Origin: an uncultured Eubacterium sp.
GTDB lineage: Bacteria > Bacillota_A > Clostridia > Lachnospirales > Lachnospiraceae
DNA length: 7,130 nt
Direction: 5' to 3'
Assembly: GCA_948759685.1 (NCBI GenBank)
Contig: CAQBGY010000161.1
Location: 1-7,130 of the forward strand
Part shown: in pieces, positions 3,784 to 7,130 of the stretch
Position numbering within the stretch: the first letter of the stretch is position 1
Layout of the letters: each line of letters opens with the position of its first letter
Position numbers and translations under genes: made by a program
The notes under the pieces: model-generated
Database searches by the model: none
Told to the model about the DNA's origin: nothing
Seen by the model: only the letters and a program-made list of their open reading frames with translations

Positions 3784-6219
3784 TTATACATACTTCCACC
3801 CTTGCGCATTATTTATTTGCCGCTGTAGTGTCTTATATTCTATATTGTTTAATCTTGATGCCTCCATTACCGATGCATACTCTTGAAGTATATTTCCCTC
3901 ATCATCAATTTTGGCAATTCTTCTTACTTCACCAGCATTCGTCAATCCCAAATCAAAAGTTATATCTATCGTTTCAGGTATATCTTCTCCTGCGGAGAAT
4001 TTTTTCCATATAAAGCCACCTGCCGTATTACGTTGTCCTCTCAATACTTTTGATATGCTTGTACTACTTATCCCGATGGCTTGTGCGGCATCTCCTATTG
4101 CATTATATTTATCTTTCAATTTTCCCTCAAAAGTATAATTAACAATATACGCTTTTACTATCTTTTGTACAATATTCTTTGTTTTCCTTTTTTCTTTCTT
4201 CTCTTTTGTAACAAATGGAGCCATAATTACATGATTGTCCAACCCTTGTTCTAAAGACACAGTATTTTCCACTATCTCAATGTTCACTCCATTATTAACC
4301 AACAAATCCATTACATTATCCTCATCCACAGGAACTGTATATTTCCATTCCAACAATTTAATCCCATGTTCTTCAGATAATTTTTTCTTTCTCCGATCTC
4401 TTTCTTGATTATATTTTAATCCTTCATCTCCTCCAAACAAGCTAACAGCTTCATAATGCTGTTGTCCCTGATACTCTATCGCTATTTTATATTTTTCTAA
4501 ATAAACATCATAACTCTGTTTTCCCAACCAATCGCAATGATACTGATAATGTGTACCCGATACATACTTGCTGACCAACATAAATAAACGATACTCATTA
4601 CCCCATCTAGTCTGAACCCGCCCCTCTCTACTTATATCAGAATATATATCATCTACCCTTTGTTGTAAACATTTATTGATATTTTTAATAATACGAACCA
4701 AAACAGAATTTGTAACCACAGAGGAATAACCATACTTTTCATTTAAACTATTAATCTTTTGCTGAATATGATTCATTATAAAAAATATATAGCTTTTATC
4801 GTTAAGGTACTCTCTATTAAGCACATCCTCTTTCTTTGTTGCATCATATAATAAATAACTCATTAGTTCTATTTGCTCTATTTGAGTTCCTTTAAATATT
4901 ACTTTGTACTCTGTATTATCCTCATTTGCATTTACTTGATAAGCAACATCTGCTAACTTAGCACAACAATAGAATTTTTTATCATATGTCGCTGAAACTG
5001 AAAATATAATCTCCTTATCTGCATCGCCCATTCTCTTCTCATATGAATTACGTTTTTCCAAAATTTCTTGCACGCAAACATTAATCTCATTAATTAAATC
5101 TGGTGCTTTTTCAAGATATTCTACCTCATATTCAATGTCAATTCCATCAAAATTTTTGAGCAATTCTTTCAATACATTAAATTCCTTTTCAAATATCTTC
5201 TGTATATCCTGATTACCACTATACCTATGTATGCTTATATTATTTTTTAAAGGTTCCGAAATACTTTTTCCATTATATTCAATTAACTCAATCAAAACAG
5301 CTTTGCCAACTAAATACTGTGGCAATATGGCAGATACATGAAACCAATTAATGTATCTCTCCCTATCATAATGATAAGCAAAGTTATTTATTTTAGCTAC
5401 ATAACTATTTTCCTCATTAGAAATATCTATAAACCTCACAGACATACTACCCGGATTCTGAAAGGATAGCGGTTTTACATCTGCCGTCCATTTTAATTGA
5501 TCTCCAATTGTATATATAGAATAATTCAACACATCAACAGGAATTTCGCCACAAAATCTATCTCCATCACTATGCTTTTCATACAATAGCAATTCTGTTA
5601 TCTTGCAACTAAATATTTTTACCCCATTGCATAAAAAGCTATTTTCATCAATTGAAGAATCATTAACTATTTGCTCCTCGTCAAACTTATTATTCCCGTA
5701 GTAAACTGCAATACCGTTTTTGACTTCAATGTGTCTTGTTTCAGAGTTTACCAAAATACATCCATATTTCTTCGTTTCACTATGATATCTTGAATACGCA
5801 TAATTCTCATGCATATCAAACGCACATTCTTCCTTATCCCTACAATAAGATATTGGCTCCTTATAAATTGCTTTGTCAAATTTAAACAAATAATATCCTT
5901 CCGGTATTTCTATTCCTACTCTATAAATATGCTCAGGTAAAATCACATCTGTTTTATCACATAAATAATGCAAATTATCAACTAATGTCATTTTGCCTGC
6001 TTCCAAGTCTAAAACATCTCCTTTTTCAAATATATCATATACTTCTCTAATGTATTCATGATATTCTTTTTCCTTTTTTCTCTTATAAGAATACCAAATA
6101 TCTTTTCCCCATAAATAGTATTCGCCACAAGGAATCTCCGTACCTATTCGATACTTACCGATACTGATTATCTTTTCTGAATCTATCACTTCAACATATT
6201 TATCCGTAGCATTGTACAA
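3784..6219 (-). CDS. Large multidomain protein: EIPxGxY repeats, Vsr-like PD-(D/E)XK nuclease, two NUMOD1-like modules
   Basis: The N-terminus has two related repeats, YRIGTEIPCGEYYLW (23-37) and YRVGIEIPEGYYLF (99-112), like the 'GxDIPxGxY' repeats of many Firmicutes proteins. A probably beta-rich region (about 200-335) and a helical region (340-400, 440-530) follow; I recognise neither. Residues about 538-630 form a Vsr/homing-type PD-(D/E)XK domain: E542, D571 in SYDVYL, E582-x-Q584 in IEYQGQQHY (H588), FGG, and D608 with the following lysines. Two NUMOD1/IENR1-like DNA-binding modules end the protein: about 688-741, with AIGDAAQAIGISSTSISKVL and GGFIWKKF, and about 766-811. There is no signal peptide or membrane segment. 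It is likely a sequence-guided DNA endonuclease used in defence or homing. The only in-frame start without an upstream neighbour is TTG (6217-6219) with AAAGGA ten bases before; a GTG at 6187-6189 is an alternative. An extended -10 promoter lies upstream and the DUF1016 gene downstream. Confidence 0.85.
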   Translation of the reverse strand: MYNATDKYVEVIDSEKIISIGKYRIGTEIPCGEYYLWGKDIWYSYKRKKEKEYHEYIREVYDIFEKGDVLDLEAGKMTLVDNLHYLCDKTDVILPEHIYRVGIEIPEGYYLFKFDKAIYKEPISYCRDKEECAFDMHENYAYSRYHSETKKYGCILVNSETRHIEVKNGIAVYYGNNKFDEEQIVNDSSIDENSFLCNGVKIFSCKITELLLYEKHSDGDRFCGEIPVDVLNYSIYTIGDQLKWTADVKPLSFQNPGSMSVRFIDISNEENSYVAKINNFAYHYDRERYINWFHVSAILPQYLVGKAVLIELIEYNGKSISEPLKNNISIHRYSGNQDIQKIFEKEFNVLKELLKNFDGIDIEYEVEYLEKAPDLINEINVCVQEILEKRNSYEKRMGDADKEIIFSVSATYDKKFYCCAKLADVAYQVNANEDNTEYKVIFKGTQIEQIELMSYLLYDATKKEDVLNREYLNDKSYIFFIMNHIQQKINSLNEKYGYSSVVTNSVLVRIIKNINKCLQQRVDDIYSDISREGRVQTRWGNEYRLFMLVSKYVSGTHYQYHCDWLGKQSYDVYLEKYKIAIEYQGQQHYEAVSLFGGDEGLKYNQERDRRKKKLSEEHGIKLLEWKYTVPVDEDNVMDLLVNNGVNIEIVENTVSLEQGLDNHVIMAPFVTKEKKEKRKTKNIVQKIVKAYIVNYTFEGKLKDKYNAIGDAAQAIGISSTSISKVLRGQRNTAGGFIWKKFSAGEDIPETIDITFDLGLTNAGEVRRIAKIDDEGNILQEYASVMEASRLNNIEYKTLQRQINNAQGWKYV
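6186..6212 (-). other. Possible 8-codon leader ORF overlapping the start of the large nuclease gene
   Basis: AGAGGA (6220-6225) lies seven bases before an ATG (6210-6212) that opens MLRINMLK and then TGA. The stop overlaps a GTG in the nuclease frame as GTGA (6186-6189), the classical coupling arrangement. It may be a translational coupling leader; otherwise the same AGAGGA simply abuts the TTG start by chance. Confidence 0.3.
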
Positions 6220-6294
6220 TCCTCTTGTTTCCTTTCGACATTCTTAATTCATCTACATATTGTTTTTATCACAAAATTATTAATTTACGAAACT

Positions 6295-6303
6295 ATTGTA
6301 CCA
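6295..6303 (-). promoter_or_regulatory. Extended -10 promoter of the 811-residue gene
   Basis: The minus strand reads TGGTACAAT: TACAAT (6295-6300, five of six) preceded by a TG element. It lies about 75 bases upstream of the start codon. A TTGATG box (6321-6326) lies 20 bases upstream, too far for a normal spacer, so the promoter would rely on the extended -10. Confidence 0.45.
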
Positions 6304-6377
6304 CATTAGCCATGCGAATTCATCAAACTTCTTAATAATGTCAAATCCAAATATATTTTCCTAGCGAATCATTAACC

Positions 6378-6397
6378 ACATGGTGCTAGCACCATGT
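6378..6397. promoter_or_regulatory. Perfect 20-bp palindrome upstream of the large nuclease gene
   Basis: ACATGGTGCTAGCACCATGT is perfectly self-complementary, with no T-run on either strand. It sits between the terminator of the small-gene pair and the nuclease promoter. Its TGGTGC half-sites are the same six bases as in the two DUF1016 palindromes, but in the opposite relative orientation. A protein-binding site is the likeliest reading; it may be a shared regulator's site. Confidence 0.5.
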
Positions 6398-6411
6398 CAT
6401 AAAATATCATT

Positions 6412-6443
6412 AAGGAAAAGGCAGATCATATTTGCCTGCCCTT
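6412..6443 (-). terminator. Terminator of the small-gene pair
   Basis: On the minus strand AAGGGCAG (6436-6443) pairs with CTGCCTTT (6417-6424) in eight positions, one of them G-T, around an 11-base loop. It is followed by TTCCTTA. It starts 17 bases after the stop codon of the coiled-coil gene. The T-run is partly used in the stem, so strength is uncertain. Confidence 0.5.
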
Positions 6444-6459
6444 ACACTTATATCTTTTA

Positions 6460-6774
6460 TTATTTTGCAAACCCCCGCTCTAATTTCTCCCTCTGCCCTC
6501 TCAACTCATTCTGCTTTTCATACAAACCATTACGCTCCTCACACAATTTTTTCATACGTTCTAGCTTTTCCCCGATGCCCTCCCGACATTCCGACTCTAT
6601 CTGCTTATATTCCCCTGTCAGGCTGCGGATTTTATTGTTATTCTCTTTCATCTGCTCCGAAACGCATACCCAATCCACTAAATTCCTTACTTCCATATCC
6701 ATTTCGTAAAGTTCTGTTTCTATCAAAATCTTCGTGCATAGCCTCACCATTACTTTTTTCTCTGTATCTGTCAC
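6460..6774 (-). CDS. Small coiled-coil protein of 104 residues, unrecognised
   Basis: The protein is charged and almost entirely helical. An N-terminal helix (EKKVMVRLCTKILIETELYE) precedes a probable coiled coil from about residue 42 to 100, rich in K, E and R (EQMKENNNKIRSL, KLERMKKLCEERNGLYEKQ). No catalytic motif is seen and I do not recognise the family. I chose the GTG at 6772-6774 because GAGGG ends five bases before it. A TTG at 6784-6786 overlaps the stop of the upstream gene and lies before that ribosome binding site. The gene follows the 111-residue gene by eight bases, so the two are probably translated from one mRNA, ending at the terminator at 6412-6443. Such small helical proteins are common accessory genes of mobile elements; the function is unknown. 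Confidence 0.7.
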   Translation of the reverse strand: MTDTEKKVMVRLCTKILIETELYEMDMEVRNLVDWVCVSEQMKENNNKIRSLTGEYKQIESECREGIGEKLERMKKLCEERNGLYEKQNELRGQREKLERGFAK

Positions 6775-6782
6775 ATTATCCC

Positions 6783-7118
6783 TCAACTTTCATATCTAAA
6801 AAATTCTCTTGCCAACGCTTCTGCCATAGTTTTACTGTATCCCTGCTTCAAATAGCCTTGAACAATTGTGCCAAACATACCCTTTACCATATCTGCCTCT
6901 ATGTCACAATAGGCTTGTAGCTCTCCCGACAACGCCATTGCAACATACTCAATCGGCTTGCTATCCAACAACTTATGCATCTTCGCAAGCGATTGTTCTG
7001 TAGTACGCAGATTAGCTTCTATTTCTTCACATTTCAACTGCAAAATATTGCCGTCAGAATAATAAACTTCCACATAACCGTTATCCATGTTGTATTCACA
7101 ACCTATAATATTTTCCAT
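6783..7118 (-). CDS. Small DUF6061-like protein, 5' end uncertain at window edge
   Basis: The N-terminal half (ENIIGCEYNMDNGYVEVYYSDGN, then PIEYVAMALSGELQAY near residues 55-70) resembles, from memory, the DUF6061-type proteins of about 70 residues found in Clostridia plasmids, prophages and conjugative elements. An additional C-terminal helical segment (about 72-111, with GYSKTMAEALAREFFRYES) goes beyond that usual length. No enzymatic motif, signal peptide or membrane segment is visible. The ATG at 7116-7118 matches the usual family start, but no ribosome binding site is seen in the 12 bases available. The frame stays open to the window edge, so the true start may lie outside. It heads the two-gene unit with the coiled-coil protein. 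The role is unknown. Confidence 0.7.
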   Translation of the reverse strand: MENIIGCEYNMDNGYVEVYYSDGNILQLKCEEIEANLRTTEQSLAKMHKLLDSKPIEYVAMALSGELQAYCDIEADMVKGMFGTIVQGYLKQGYSKTMAEALAREFFRYES

Positions 7119-7130
7119 AGAATACTGTTC

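Noticed and set aside
3753..4138. Overlapping plus-strand ORFs of 75-86 codons
   Set aside because: They mirror the conserved NUMOD-like C-terminus of the 811-residue gene and have no family resemblance or start signal.
6339..6344. Perfect TTGACA box on the minus strand upstream of the large nuclease gene
   Set aside because: No acceptable -10 box lies 16-18 bases downstream; the extended -10 at 6295-6303 is the better promoter.
1355..6430. GCAGATCATA present at 1355-1364 and 6421-6430, near both edges of the cassette
   Set aside because: Only ten bases match, one copy lies inside the terminator hairpin, and the flanks differ, so it is too weak to call boundary repeats.
6380..6920. Plus-strand ORFs of 109 and 162 codons
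   Set aside because: Antisense to two small genes that have better start signals; the product is rich in S, P, F and C, typical of a reverse-strand shadow.
1..7130. CRISPR array, tRNA or rRNA genes, insertion-sequence transposase
   Set aside because: No regularly spaced repeats, cloverleaf-like sequences, rRNA signatures or DDE/serine recombinase proteins are visible on either strand.

Overview
The window looks like part of a low-GC Firmicutes genome, most likely a gut Clostridia of the Lachnospiraceae type. Support comes from the A+T-rich composition, strong GGAGG-type ribosome binding sites, frequent TTG/GTG starts, and a fragment with the C-terminal peptide of bacterial EF-Tu (ending GRVATIIE). 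All supported genes lie on the minus strand, so transcription runs from high to low coordinates.

Right part (6412-7118): two small overlapping genes. The upstream one resembles the DUF6061-type small proteins common in Clostridia mobile elements (from memory). The downstream one is a 104-residue protein with a coiled-coil tail. A hairpin terminator follows, then a perfect 20-bp palindrome and an extended -10 promoter.

Centre (about 1600-6219): a visibly more A+T-rich three-gene cassette. (i) An 811-residue protein has two N-terminal 'YRxGxEIPxGxY' repeats, an unrecognised middle, a Vsr-like PD-(D/E)XK nuclease domain with an EYQGQQHY signature, and two C-terminal NUMOD1/IENR1-like DNA-binding modules. 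(ii) A DUF1016/YhcG-family PDDEXK nuclease has its own candidate promoter and a palindromic operator-like site; a near-identical palindrome lies inside its coding sequence. (iii) A HEPN-domain protein carries an R-x4-H motif, and its 5' end may be frameshifted. Two different DNA nucleases and a HEPN protein together suggest an anti-phage or mobile-element conflict locus. I do not recognise this exact combination.

Boundary (1415-1711): the cassette ends at a displaced 3' tail of tuf (EF-Tu), with a terminator just behind it. Phased 11-bp-spaced direct repeats lie on both sides. This is what a tyrosine-recombinase attachment site in the 3' end of tuf would look like, and I interpret the cassette as cargo at the edge of an integrated element. 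No integrase gene is visible in the window.

Left part (1-1352): a well-formed promoter, a 5' hairpin with a T-run, and a two-gene operon of unrecognised acidic proteins of 174 and 185 residues. A further leftward promoter sits at the window edge and drives something outside.
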